This document shows positions 1-7,121 of a stretch of 49,860 bases of DNA, piece by piece; position 1 is the first letter of the stretch, and each line of letters begins with the position of its first letter. The notes below the pieces were generated by a model, which was given only the letters and a program-made list of their open reading frames with translations, was not told the DNA's origin and did no database searches. This DNA is from Bacteroidales bacterium. GTDB lineage: Bacteria; Bacteroidota; Bacteroidia; Bacteroidales; WCHB1-69. The position numbers were made by a program, and so were the translations under genes. The DNA is taken from NCBI GenBank assembly GCA_017962275.1, contig JAGCVQ010000031.1:1-49860 (forward strand). Direction: 5' to 3'.

Positions 1-722
1 ACATTGTTGATTTATACGTCTTCGATCGGAGACTCAGAAATCTCGTGTTCAATGAATTGGAGAAAATTGAAGTAGCTGTTCGCACGCAATTGTCGTTGGT
101 TTATTCGGTTTCGAGCCAAGATGCCATGTGGTATTTGGACAGTCAACAATATGGCAATACACCCGATGACACTTTTACACAACTCCAAGAAGACATTGAA
201 GATGATGTGAACAGAAGTAATGAAGATTTTATCAAGCATTACTATATTAAATATGATTCCCCGACAATGCCTCCATCTTGGATGTCATTAGAGGTGCTTT
301 CGTTTGGCACGTTAAGCAGAATGTATAAGCTTCTGAAAAGGAGTGATGACAAAAAAAAGGTTGCTCATGCTTTCGGTATTGGTGACATTGAAGTTTTCGC
401 CAACTGGCTTCATGCCTTTTCCAATTTGCGAAATTGCTGCGCCCATCACAGTAGAATTTGGAATCGGCGTTTTGTGGTACATCTAAAGCTGCCATATAAC
501 ACATCACGGCCTTTCATGAGACGCCCAGTGTTGACAACCATAAAGCAGAACAAGCTCTTCGCCTTGCTTTCGGCAATCAAGTATATGGTTGACATCATCA
601 GTCCGGGTAATTCTTTCAAGAACAAACTGAAAGAGCTGTTGGAAGATAATCATCGCCTATTGACTTTAAAAGACATGGGATTTCCTATAGAATGGGAAGA
701 ATTGCCTGTCTGGAAAGCGTAG
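1..722 (+). CDS. Abi_2-family (AbiD/AbiF-like) abortive-infection protein, 5' end cut by the window
   Basis: The frame is open from position 3 to the stop at 720-722, so the gene begins before the window; the GTG at 45 is not its start. The visible 239 residues begin YVFDRRLRNLVFNELEKIEV, which resembles the conserved Abi_2 pattern of an FDxxLR helix followed by a glutamate-rich helix. The motif RNCCAHHSRIWNR (encoded about 429-467) contains a HEPN-type RNxxxH, the presumed RNase active site of this family. Full-length members are about 300 aa, so roughly 60 residues are missing. Abi_2 proteins are linked to abortive phage infection in Gram-positive bacteria; the role here is inferred. The gene is AT-rich compared with the core genes further right, which fits an accessory location. 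Confidence 0.85.
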   Translation, partial: IVDLYVFDRRLRNLVFNELEKIEVAVRTQLSLVYSVSSQDAMWYLDSQQYGNTPDDTFTQLQEDIEDDVNRSNEDFIKHYYIKYDSPTMPPSWMSLEVLSFGTLSRMYKLLKRSDDKKKVAHAFGIGDIEVFANWLHAFSNLRNCCAHHSRIWNRRFVVHLKLPYNTSRPFMRRPVLTTIKQNKLFALLSAIKYMVDIISPGNSFKNKLKELLEDNHRLLTLKDMGFPIEWEELPVWKA

Positions 723-730
723 CGCACCTG

Positions 731-806
731 CCGCAGGCCGTTAGGTCTGCGGTGCTCGGTAGCACATAACGGTAGCCGCGCACGTTCGCACGCCGTTAGG
801 TGTGCG
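731..806. repeat. Cluster of three short hairpins with GCCGTTAGGT loops
   Basis: The 530-base stretch after the Abi_2 gene holds no gene I can support. It starts with three consecutive small hairpins: CCGCAG/CTGCGG at 731-752 and CGCAC/GTGCG at 787-806, both around the same loop GCCGTTAGGT, with GTGCT/AGCAC at 752-765 between them. The reuse of one loop suggests copies of one element. The rest (about 810-1250) is AT-rich, with an inverted pair TATTCTCG (1049-1056) / CGAGAATA (1087-1094) and no recognisable coding. Confidence 0.6.
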
Positions 807-1253
807 GGCGACATCGGCATCACCACCTCCCTCAATAAATAATCCACCATCTGCAACATTTTTTCATTATTTTCACCGCGACAATAGATAAAGTTGTTAT
901 TTTTGCCGCGTGGTTGTCATCGGATGATGTTCAACGGACTTTGCATCATTCGCTGAGACCACAAAGAATTGAACAATAGAAGTCCACAAAGAAGCGTGAT
1001 ATAGAAGAATAAACGAACATAATATATAACAACTGAGCTTTACGCTCTTATTCTCGGTCTTGAAAATCGCCAAAATTTAAGCTATACGAGAATAGGCAGC
1101 GGAGGTTTCCGTATCGGCGGGAATTATTCCGTGCTTATTTGTATAGCGGGTGTTTGGCGATACCTCAAGACCAAATAAGCACACAAAAGGAACGATTTTC
1201 CGCCTTTTTTGTTGCTTTGAGGTAAGGGTGAAAGTTCCAAACGGAATGGAACA

Positions 1254-1526
1254 ATGGACAACAACGAACCCCCTATCGAAACCTTTCACATCGGGCAAGC
1301 CATCAAGGCGGAGCTTGCGCGGCAAGGGCGGAGCATCACATGGTTGGCGCATCAGATCGGCTGCACCCGCGAAAATCTCTACAAAATCATGCGCCGCGAG
1401 TGGATCTACACCGATGTCCTCTTCAAAATATGCGATGCCCTCGATCACGACTTCTTCAAGGCCTGCTCCGACTGGCGCAAATCCCCATCCTATCCAAAAA
1501 CTGTGAATCAAACGGACAATTCGTAG
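1254..1526 (+). CDS. Small Cro/C1-type (XRE) helix-turn-helix protein
   Basis: This 90-aa protein has one HTH domain at about residues 12-66. IGQAIKAELARQGRSITWLA is the first part, followed by HQIGCTRENLYKIMRR as the recognition helix region and a final helix with FKICDALDHDFF. This is the layout of stand-alone XRE proteins common in Bacteroidales, with no second domain. It probably binds DNA as a small repressor. It is the nearest regulator upstream of the radical SAM/peptide locus, 89 bp away and on the same strand, so control of that locus is possible but only inferred. The C-terminal tail is short and polar. The overlapping opposite-strand frame has no recognisable protein. Confidence 0.75.
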   Translation: MDNNEPPIETFHIGQAIKAELARQGRSITWLAHQIGCTRENLYKIMRREWIYTDVLFKICDALDHDFFKACSDWRKSPSYPKTVNQTDNS

Positions 1527-1594
1527 CGACGATTTTTCCAATAGATTGTAACGGATAGTTACGGGGAGGAATGGTTTGTAGGTGGGGGAAAGTG

Positions 1595-1602
1595 TAATTT
1601 TG
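1595..1602 (+). promoter_or_regulatory. -7 promoter element TAATTTTG upstream of the radical SAM gene
   Basis: The sequence matches the Bacteroidetes -7 consensus TAnnTTTG. A TTTG at 1575-1578 could act as the -33 element, but the 16-base spacing is shorter than the usual 19-21. It lies 13-20 bases before the two possible ATG starts (1616, 1622), so the leader would be very short. Confidence 0.5.
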
Positions 1603-1615
1603 CAATGACTAAAAA

Positions 1616-2947
1616 ATGTTTATGAAGGTCGAGAAACGATATTTGTCACTTCCTTTGACGGCGCAGCTTGAAATCACCGATTTCTGCAATCATCGGTGTG
1701 TTCATTGCTACAATCTTGACTCAGCGGTTGAGAACCGTCCAGTGCGAAAAGTCAGTGATGAAACCGTGTTGGCCTGTGCGCAAAAATTGATTGACAACCA
1801 AATTTTCAGCGTCATTGTCACGGGTGGCGAACCTTTGATAAAAAAAGAACTCACCAAAAAGGTCATCCATCTGCTGAAAGAGAACAAAACTCGAGTGTCT
1901 CTCAACTCAAATCTCACTCTTGCGGATGATGATTTCATCCATTTCCTGAAAGAGCAAAAAATTGGTGTGTTAACTTCCTGCCCATCTGGCGATACCGATT
2001 CGTTTTCAAGACTCACTGGTACAAACAATTATCCCCTGTTTGAGGCTACTATCAAAAAAATGGTTTCAGTTGGTGTCCGTTTTACGGTGAATATGGTCGT
2101 TACTAAAGAAAACCTTCATGAGATTCGAGCGACTGCTGAAAAGATGAAAAAGTTGGGTTGTAAATCTTTTGCGGCAACGCCTATGGGGTTGAACGTGGAA
2201 TACCCTCGTCTTGACCTATTATTGACTGTAGAGGAAGTATGTAATGTTATTGCAGACTTGCTATGGATAGAGAAGCATTTGAAAATGAAGGTGGATATAT
2301 TGGAAGCCTTGCCAAAATGTGTGTTCCCCGAAAGTGTGCTGAAAGGAAAACATGCTTTTCTGAACAGAAAATGCCAAGCGGGGCGAACGGTGATTGCGGT
2401 CTCCTGCAATGGTGATGTGCGTCCCTGCGCCCATAACCCTTACTCCTATGGCAACCTTTTGGAAGAAGAGTTACGAGACATCTGGCAAAAGATGAAAGAC
2501 TGGAGATCTCTTCAATACATTCCTGATGAATGCACTGATTGTACATGGCTCAATCGCTGCAACGGAGGCTGTCGCACCAGTGCCAAAGTGTATTGTGGCG
2601 ATTGGAACAAACAAGACATGTGGTGTACAGGAAAGCTTACGACCTCCCCTCCAAAAGACGAACCAGAATTTGACTTGAAACCTGATACACGGCTACAGTT
2701 TTCAACAGTAATCAGAGCAAGGAAAGAAGATGAAGACGCGTATGTGGTTTACAATACCGATGATGATGTGTTCTTTATGATTAATCAAGCGTATTACGAC
2801 TTTCTCATGGACTTGAAGGAAGAAGGTGCTTTCACTTTTGAAACGTTATGCCACACAAACCATCTTGCGACCGATAACCCACAGATTCAAGACATTATCA
2901 CATTTCTGATAAAAAAGAAAGTCCTCAAAATAATTGACAAAAACTAA
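1616..2947 (+). CDS. Radical SAM/SPASM peptide maturase with C-terminal PqqD-like recognition domain
   Basis: This 443-aa enzyme has the radical SAM cluster motif C24-x3-C28-x2-C31 (CNHRCVHC) and the GGEP motif at 70-73. The SPASM region has Cys253, 264, 271, 306, 309, 315, 319, 327 and 337 and should hold auxiliary Fe-S clusters. Residues 358-440, with YVVYNTDDDVFFMINQAYYD, look like a PqqD/RiPP recognition element that would bind a precursor leader. The family (PqqE, AlbA, PapB, SCIFF maturases) forms C-S or C-C crosslinks in ribosomal peptides. Two Cys-rich mini-genes follow, the first only 5 bases after this stop, so they are very likely the substrates. A fused recognition domain explains why no separate PqqD gene is present. 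The start could also be the ATG at 1622. Confident in class; the chemistry is inferred. Confidence 0.9.
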   Translation: MFMKVEKRYLSLPLTAQLEITDFCNHRCVHCYNLDSAVENRPVRKVSDETVLACAQKLIDNQIFSVIVTGGEPLIKKELTKKVIHLLKENKTRVSLNSNLTLADDDFIHFLKEQKIGVLTSCPSGDTDSFSRLTGTNNYPLFEATIKKMVSVGVRFTVNMVVTKENLHEIRATAEKMKKLGCKSFAATPMGLNVEYPRLDLLLTVEEVCNVIADLLWIEKHLKMKVDILEALPKCVFPESVLKGKHAFLNRKCQAGRTVIAVSCNGDVRPCAHNPYSYGNLLEEELRDIWQKMKDWRSLQYIPDECTDCTWLNRCNGGCRTSAKVYCGDWNKQDMWCTGKLTTSPPKDEPEFDLKPDTRLQFSTVIRARKEDEDAYVVYNTDDDVFFMINQAYYDFLMDLKEEGAFTFETLCHTNHLATDNPQIQDIITFLIKKKVLKIIDKN

Positions 2948-2952
2948 AACTA

Positions 2953-3144
2953 ATGAATATGAACAAGAAAACGACACCCCAAGAAATGATTGCATACGAT
3001 TTCAGCAACCTTGATTTGCCCCAGAATGGGAAAGACAATTGCTATAGTTGTGACAATTGCAACACCTGCGACGGAAATCCTGATGGCACTATGTGTAACA
3101 ATTGCAATAATTGTGATACTTGTGAACATTGTGACAACGACTAA
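2953..3144 (+). CDS. Candidate RiPP precursor peptide A, 63 aa, nine cysteines
   Basis: The peptide has a cysteine-free leader (residues 1-29) and a core with Cys at 30, 33, 36, 39, 48, 51, 54, 57 and 60, a strict every-third-residue pattern split by the spacer DGNPDGTM. Other core residues are almost all Asn, Asp, Thr or Ser. Cys30, 36, 51 and 57 have Asp four residues later and Cys54 has Glu, the C-x3-D/E spacing used by PapB-type thioether maturases. The leader end YDFSNLDLPQNGKDNC closely matches the second peptide. It follows the radical SAM gene by 5 bases, so co-transcription and modification by that enzyme are likely. An unmodified metal-binding peptide is the main alternative, but the shared leader argues against it. 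No protease or exporter is adjacent. Confidence 0.8.
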   Translation: MNMNKKTTPQEMIAYDFSNLDLPQNGKDNCYSCDNCNTCDGNPDGTMCNNCNNCDTCEHCDND

Positions 3145-3159
3145 TCAAGCATTAATATT

Positions 3160-3303
3160 ATGGAATACGATTTCGAGAAAATGCAAGTCTTTGAATTTGG
3201 CAACATAGACTTACAAGAAAACAGTAAAAGAAACTGCTTTGAAAGTAGTCCCTGCAATTGTGATTCCTGTGACATGTGTGATTCCTGTGACCACGGTTGG
3301 TAA
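3160..3303 (+). CDS. Candidate RiPP precursor peptide B, 47 aa, six cysteines
   Basis: This very short gene runs from ATG 3160 to TAA 3301-3303, beginning 15 bases after precursor A. It encodes 47 residues: a 25-residue leader without cysteine, then Cys at 26, 32, 34, 37, 40 and 43, ending CDHGW. The leader-core junction FEFGNIDLQENSKRNC aligns without gaps with YDFSNLDLPQNGKDNC of precursor A, whereas the cores differ. Cys34, 37 and 40 each have Asp four residues later. Conservation of the leader with divergence of the core is what two substrates of one maturase should look like. A longer frame overlaps it (3239-3304, GTG- or TTG-type starts), but that belongs to the upstream extension of the next gene and is not coding there. 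Confidence 0.75.
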   Translation: MEYDFEKMQVFEFGNIDLQENSKRNCFESSPCNCDSCDMCDSCDHGW

Positions 3304-3304
3304 T

Positions 3305-3889
3305 ATGAGTATTATGAGTTATATATTCGCAGCATTAACAGCCTTGGCTACAGCCATCACGGCTGTAGTAGCCTACTTTGCATTGAAAAACGAAAAAGGA
3401 AGCAGGCAATATAGTGTGTTTTCAGATTCAGTACGTGTAGTTTTGGATGGCATCAAGAATTCTGAGAGCCAAGATTATATTCTTTCTAACAAATACTATC
3501 AAGACATAGAAACAATACAGCGCTATTTGGGAGTAGGAAGTAAAGAGAAAATCAGTCTTGTGGGTTTTAAAGAAATAGTCATAAATGATCGTATAAAAGA
3601 CGGCCTTACTATTTCAGAAGAAGAGAAAAAAGAGACAAAAGAGAGGCTGCGCAAATCCTACAAGAAAATTGAATATTTCTGTGAAAGAATGGAATACCTG
3701 GGAATCCTTTCCGAAGATAAATCTATTCGCCCACTTATCCTAGACTATTATGGGCAAACGATTATTAAATCATACGAAAGGCTATATCATCTTATAATAA
3801 AGACCAGAGAAGATCGAAACGCAGAGGATTTATATGTGCATTACACCCGATTGTACAACTATGCAATAGAAAGTAAAAAACACAAATAA
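3305..3889 (+). CDS. Membrane-anchored protein of unknown function (DUF4760-like)
   Basis: The ATG at 3305 is chosen because the open frame upstream overlaps precursor B in another frame; ATG 3314 is also possible. The 194-aa product starts with one membrane helix, about residues 4-25 (SYIFAALTALATAITAVVAY). A charged, mostly helical cytoplasmic part of about 165 residues follows, with ERLRKSYKKIEYFCERMEYL and a final helix YVHYTRLYNYAIES. The pattern of one TM followed by helices resembles DUF4760 proteins, but I do not recognise a catalytic motif. It begins one base after the stop of precursor B, so it is almost certainly co-transcribed with the peptide genes. A role in immunity, sensing or export of the peptide is possible, but this is only inferred from position. 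Confidence 0.6.
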   Translation: MSIMSYIFAALTALATAITAVVAYFALKNEKGSRQYSVFSDSVRVVLDGIKNSESQDYILSNKYYQDIETIQRYLGVGSKEKISLVGFKEIVINDRIKDGLTISEEEKKETKERLRKSYKKIEYFCERMEYLGILSEDKSIRPLILDYYGQTIIKSYERLYHLIIKTREDRNAEDLYVHYTRLYNYAIESKKHK

Positions 3890-3924
3890 TTAACGAATTA
3901 AATAACAACTAAAATCTCAACAAA

Positions 3925-4353
3925 ATGAAAAAAACAACAAAATTCTTCATTACAGTCCTGTTATTAGGTATATATTCTCTCGGTTACAGTCAAGATGTAA
4001 AAGTGAACATCAACAACCAAGATGCAACCGCAAAAGACGACTGTCCCTATCGCATTAACGGCATTTGCGCTACTGAAGACATTGGCGGAGTGAATGTGGA
4101 TTTTATCCAAGAAGGTGATCGTTGGCCATATAGTTTTTATATTGTTCTAACCAATTATAACGGTTTTCCTGTTAATGTGTTATGGCAAATTGAATACACT
4201 GGAGACTACCAAGCGTGTGATTATTATAACAATAACATTAAAACAGGAAATGTGGTAATAGGAGCAACAGGAGAAAAAAAGATATCTTTAGATAGTGACT
4301 GTTATCTACAATGGACTCTTAAAGGATTAATTGTCCGTAAATTGGCTCAATAA
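3925..4353 (+). CDS. Small secreted protein of unknown function
   Basis: This 142-aa protein has a clear signal peptide, MKKTTKFFITVLLLGIYSLG with cleavage likely after YSQ. The mature part of about 119 residues has cysteines near positions 40, 48, 98 and 126 that could form two disulfides. It is rich in aromatic residues and predicted beta strands (WPYSFYIVLTNYNGFPVNVL). I do not recognise a family. It lies 35 bases after the membrane protein and 13 bases before the next secreted protein on the same strand, suggesting one transcription unit extending from the peptide locus. The AT-rich base composition matches the locus rather than the core genes. Confidence 0.6.
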   Translation: MKKTTKFFITVLLLGIYSLGYSQDVKVNINNQDATAKDDCPYRINGICATEDIGGVNVDFIQEGDRWPYSFYIVLTNYNGFPVNVLWQIEYTGDYQACDYYNNNIKTGNVVIGATGEKKISLDSDCYLQWTLKGLIVRKLAQ

Positions 4354-4366
4354 TCAGATTATTATA

Positions 4367-5200
4367 ATGAAAAAAGTCATTTGTAGTTGCATTCTGTTGG
4401 CATTTCTTGCTTCTCTAAATGCACAATCAACAATAGATCAATCAACCTACTATCAAAAATATCGGGTACAAGGGCGGTTTCTGACAAAGCCTCTCCCCGC
4501 CCGCACAGCCAAATCATTATCAGCTCCCATACAAATCAACGGTTCTCTATGGGTTTATCCAATGGATTTGGGATACTTCGCGTCTCATCCAAATGACTAT
4601 ATTGCGCAAATTAATGCACAAAAGAAATATGGCAGAGACGACTGGCGTATTCCTACCTCTTCGGAATTAATGACTATGGAAGACAATGGCAATACAATAG
4701 GATTAGGTAATGATATTTATATGTGTACAGCCCATGCCAACGGACAATTGCGGCTTGTTGCAACGAAAGGAGAATACAATAATGTAGCCCATATTGGCAA
4801 TGCTTACTGGGCAAAATCAAATTTCGGTGCCCAAACAGAGTCTGCAGCAGGAAGACCTGTGACTTACCAAGAAGCCTTAAACAATGCCCCTGCCGGTTAT
4901 AGACTGCCTACCTATGAAGAGGCATTGTCGTTAATTCACAGTGGAGCAGTTCGATTTGGTAATCTTACATCAGGGCAGTCTTTATTTCTTCCTTTTACAG
5001 AATCCAAGACCGTAGATTGGTCTACGAGCAGCTATTATCATCAATGGGGCGAATATTGGATACAAGGTGGAAAGACTTTATATTTTGGATATTATGTTAA
5101 AGAATATGGATTCAACCAGTCTGAAAGGACAAACGAACAACCACAAATACAATCACCTTCATCAACACAGTGTTATGTAAGATATGTGTTAGATAAATAA
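4367..5200 (+). CDS. Secreted protein with DUF1566/Fib_succ_major-like domain
   Basis: ATG 4367 is chosen over upstream starts because it begins a signal peptide (MKKVICSCILLAFLASLNAQ); the frame extension to 4331 lies inside the previous gene. The mature 257-residue protein contains YGRDDWRIPTSSELMTMEDN and later GYRLPTYEEALSL. The WRxPTxxEL pattern is typical of DUF1566 and Fibrobacter-type paralogous domains, which are related to the formylglycine-generating-enzyme/C-lectin fold. These proteins are exported and often act at the surface; no enzyme activity is known. There is no type IX sorting domain at its end. It is last in the apparent unit that starts with the radical SAM gene. Confidence 0.65.
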   Translation: MKKVICSCILLAFLASLNAQSTIDQSTYYQKYRVQGRFLTKPLPARTAKSLSAPIQINGSLWVYPMDLGYFASHPNDYIAQINAQKKYGRDDWRIPTSSELMTMEDNGNTIGLGNDIYMCTAHANGQLRLVATKGEYNNVAHIGNAYWAKSNFGAQTESAAGRPVTYQEALNNAPAGYRLPTYEEALSLIHSGAVRFGNLTSGQSLFLPFTESKTVDWSTSSYYHQWGEYWIQGGKTLYFGYYVKEYGFNQSERTNEQPQIQSPSSTQCYVRYVLDK

Positions 5201-5221
5201 ACTCTGTATAGAAGTCTTCTA

Positions 5222-5335
5222 ATGCAGGAATTTGAAAACACTATGTCCAAGCAAATCACCACTGAATACATCCAAATCCAAGTCGCGACCGTCAGCACCG
5301 GCGAGATCGAGGGCGATGTGACGGAGAATTGGTAA
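5222..5335 (+). CDS. Possible 37-aa small protein or gene remnant
   Basis: ATG 5222 opens a 37-codon frame ending TAA 5333-5335, encoding MQEFENTMSKQITTEYIQIQ followed by VATVSTGEIEGDVTENW. Its base composition changes to GC-richer in the second half. It has no recognisable domain. It could be the end of a degraded gene, since no other reading frame fills 5201-5907. Confidence 0.25.
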   Translation: MQEFENTMSKQITTEYIQIQVATVSTGEIEGDVTENW

Positions 5336-5341
5336 ACGCGC

Positions 5342-5620
5342 CCGCACACCTGACGTCGTGCGGGTTGCGACGCTGGGAAGCGTCGTCTCCTAACGAGTCC
5401 TTCAGCCCTAACGGGTTGGGCACGTGGGCGGGAATACATATCCCCGTTAGGGAATCCATCTCGGTAGGAAAACGGATGTCCAGGCCGGTTTTAATCCTCG
5501 TAGAGGATTCACATTCAACGGGTTGTTCCAACAAACGGGAATCGTGTGCAACCCCTCACGGGGTTGTGCGTGCGCGGTGGCCGGCAACGGGCTACAGATA
5601 GGGAACCCCTAACGGGGTTC
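5342..5620. repeat. Array of at least five short intergenic hairpins
   Basis: The region carries successive inverted repeats with tiny loops: CCGCAC/GTGCGG (5342-5363), CGACGCT/AGCGTCG (5368-5385), AATCCTC/GAGGATT (5493-5509), CAACCCC/GGGGTTG (5549-5566) and GAACCCC/GGGGTTC (5603-5620). Between them, the words CTAACGGG and CGTTAGGG recur, which links this array to the GCCGTTAGGT hairpins at 731-806. All frames through it are short and unrecognised. It looks like a mosaic of small repeat units in a gene-free stretch. Confidence 0.6.
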
Positions 5621-5662
5621 GGCAGGGATTCGGAAACGATTTTATTTTGTAAGAAAAGGAGT

Positions 5663-5811
5663 ATGCAGATGATGGCAAAGCACAAGGGACTGGCATTTTT
5701 GATTGAGTTCTACGATGTGGAGCATCTTTGATGTCAGCTTTGCAAGACGAGGAAGGAGAGTTGTATGTGCAAAGCCCTGCATATCTGTATGAATTGATGA
5801 ATCGGATGTGA
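5663..5811 (+). pseudogene. Possible frameshifted remnant of a small gene
   Basis: ATG 5663 opens a frame reading MQMMAKHKGLAFLIEFYDVE and ending at TGA 5729-5731. Directly after it, in another frame, comes SALQDEEGELYVQSPAYLYE followed by LMNRM and a stop (TGA 5809-5811). Both halves look protein-like and abut at about 5725-5735, so a single frameshift could have split one small gene of about 50 codons. No family is recognised, so this remains tentative. Confidence 0.25.
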
Positions 5812-5855
5812 CAGACAAAGCCGTTCAAATGCGATAACTCAGCAGTGATTGAGTT

Positions 5856-5883
5856 GTAGCGACGCAAAATTTTGCGTCACTAC
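5856..5883. repeat. 28-bp GTAG...CTAC palindrome, copy 1
   Basis: The core GACGCAAAATTTTGCGTC is a perfect 18-base palindrome framed by GTAG and CTAC, with one mismatched pair. It lies just before the end of the convergent minus-strand gene, where the hairpin could help termination. Other copies occur across the window. Confidence 0.8.
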
Positions 5884-5907
5884 CTCATCTCCAAAACAAC
5901 ACAACCC

Positions 5908-7116
5908 TCATTTCTCCCGCTTGTAATACACAGTACTTTCGCCCACTTTCAGCTCCATCTTGTCGCGCGATGCATCAAGCCGGGCATGCCATGCTCTCCG
6001 GGCACCGCCCTCCTTGATATTCTTCTTAGAGGCTGATAGATACTTTTCCTTATAATTCTGAACCCAACTGTCCAACATCTCTTGTTTTTCCGGCTGGACG
6101 GTCATCTTGCTGGCATCCACTTCAAGATCAACGCTGTCAGGGATTGTAATCAACGTGTCCCCTTCCAATTCCCATGTTCCGATTTCTTTATAGATCGAAG
6201 TCAGCTTTCCTTGTGAGAAATTGATGTTCACCGGTGATGTAAGAACGTACACATACGAATAAGTGTGGTCCTTTCGGAATTCAAACCGATTCGATTCGTC
6301 CATTGGCGATGAGCTCCATGTTCCTGTCAGATTCTTTTCTCTCACGGCGATGCCGTTTGTGTTGATGTTGTTCACATAGTCTTCCAGATCTTCATCGGTG
6401 ATGCTCATCAGAAATTTGTTCTCGTCGTTCACCTGAATCCAGTATTTTATCAAACCAGCAATAGTACCTAACTTCCTGGGTGTACAGTCAATATAATATT
6501 TCACATGCTCATCCTCCAATTTATCCTTCAATAGTTTCCGCATTTTTGCACAGTATTGATCCTTAACTTCTTCCAGACCCAAGTTGCTGTCGCCAATATT
6601 CAGCTCTTCATACACTTTTGTAGATACCGGTCTTTGCCAATAGTCTGCTTTGTTATACTGGTCCTGGAACGTCTGGCGGTAATAATAACAAGACTGCACA
6701 TTGTCTATAAACTTCATGCATCCTAAGTTTTGCCATGTATCAGGGCTGCTATGGAAGATTTTCTCCTTTGAATTATCGAAACGGAATTCATCTCCATCAC
6801 CCACAATGAATGAAAGTGCCAGATTCAGAGTGTCATTCGGCACGGAATCCAACTGGTCGAGATGTTCTCGGACATACACCATCGCATTGTACTCCGTTTC
6901 CATACCCTCCTTCAAGGTTTTCAAAGTGTTGATCGATTCATCAATGTCATGAATCACCATGATGGCCATCAGCCGCTGCGCCTCCTCCTTTTTGCGGTTG
7001 TCCATCCAGCTGCTGACGGCAAAGGTCAAACCCACGCCGATGGCGGTTCCGATGATGCTGATAAGAAGCTGCATCCACAAGGAAGCTCTCGATTTATTTT
7101 TCATTTCCATATCCAT
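5908..7116 (-). CDS. Single-pass membrane protein with C-terminal lipocalin-like domain, unknown function
   Basis: The 402-aa product has one N-terminal membrane helix at about residues 13-35 (LWMQLLISIIGTAIGVGLTF). A long helical region of about 230 residues follows. Near residues 275-400 comes a beta-rich segment with LTGTWSSSPMDESNRFEF and IGTWELEGDTLITI, which resembles lipocalin-like domains that score a fit between background and signal. It starts 5 bases after the stop of the patatin gene, so the two are one transcript. Tight pairing with a phospholipase suggests a partner or regulator of that enzyme at the membrane, but this is inferred only from position. Three in-frame ATGs (7116, 7110, 7104) could serve as start. 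Confidence 0.6.
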   Translation of the reverse strand: MDMEMKNKSRASLWMQLLISIIGTAIGVGLTFAVSSWMDNRKKEEAQRLMAIMVIHDIDESINTLKTLKEGMETEYNAMVYVREHLDQLDSVPNDTLNLALSFIVGDGDEFRFDNSKEKIFHSSPDTWQNLGCMKFIDNVQSCYYYRQTFQDQYNKADYWQRPVSTKVYEELNIGDSNLGLEEVKDQYCAKMRKLLKDKLEDEHVKYYIDCTPRKLGTIAGLIKYWIQVNDENKFLMSITDEDLEDYVNNINTNGIAVREKNLTGTWSSSPMDESNRFEFRKDHTYSYVYVLTSPVNINFSQGKLTSIYKEIGTWELEGDTLITIPDSVDLEVDASKMTVQPEKQEMLDSWVQNYKEKYLSASKKNIKEGGARRAWHARLDASRDKMELKVGESTVYYKREK

Positions 7117-7121
7117 CGTCT

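Noticed and set aside
45-47. GTG at 45 as the start of the Abi_2 gene
   Set aside because: The frame is open upstream to the window edge and the residues there (YVFDRRLRNLVF) match the family, so the true start is outside.
1077-1541. 154-codon minus-strand frame over the XRE gene
   Set aside because: The plus-strand frame has a complete HTH; the minus frame is composed of low-complexity hydrophobic/acidic words and covers the upstream region arbitrarily.
5173-5601. Short frames in the hairpin array
   Set aside because: They are made from inverted repeats, overlap in both strands and carry no protein-like features.
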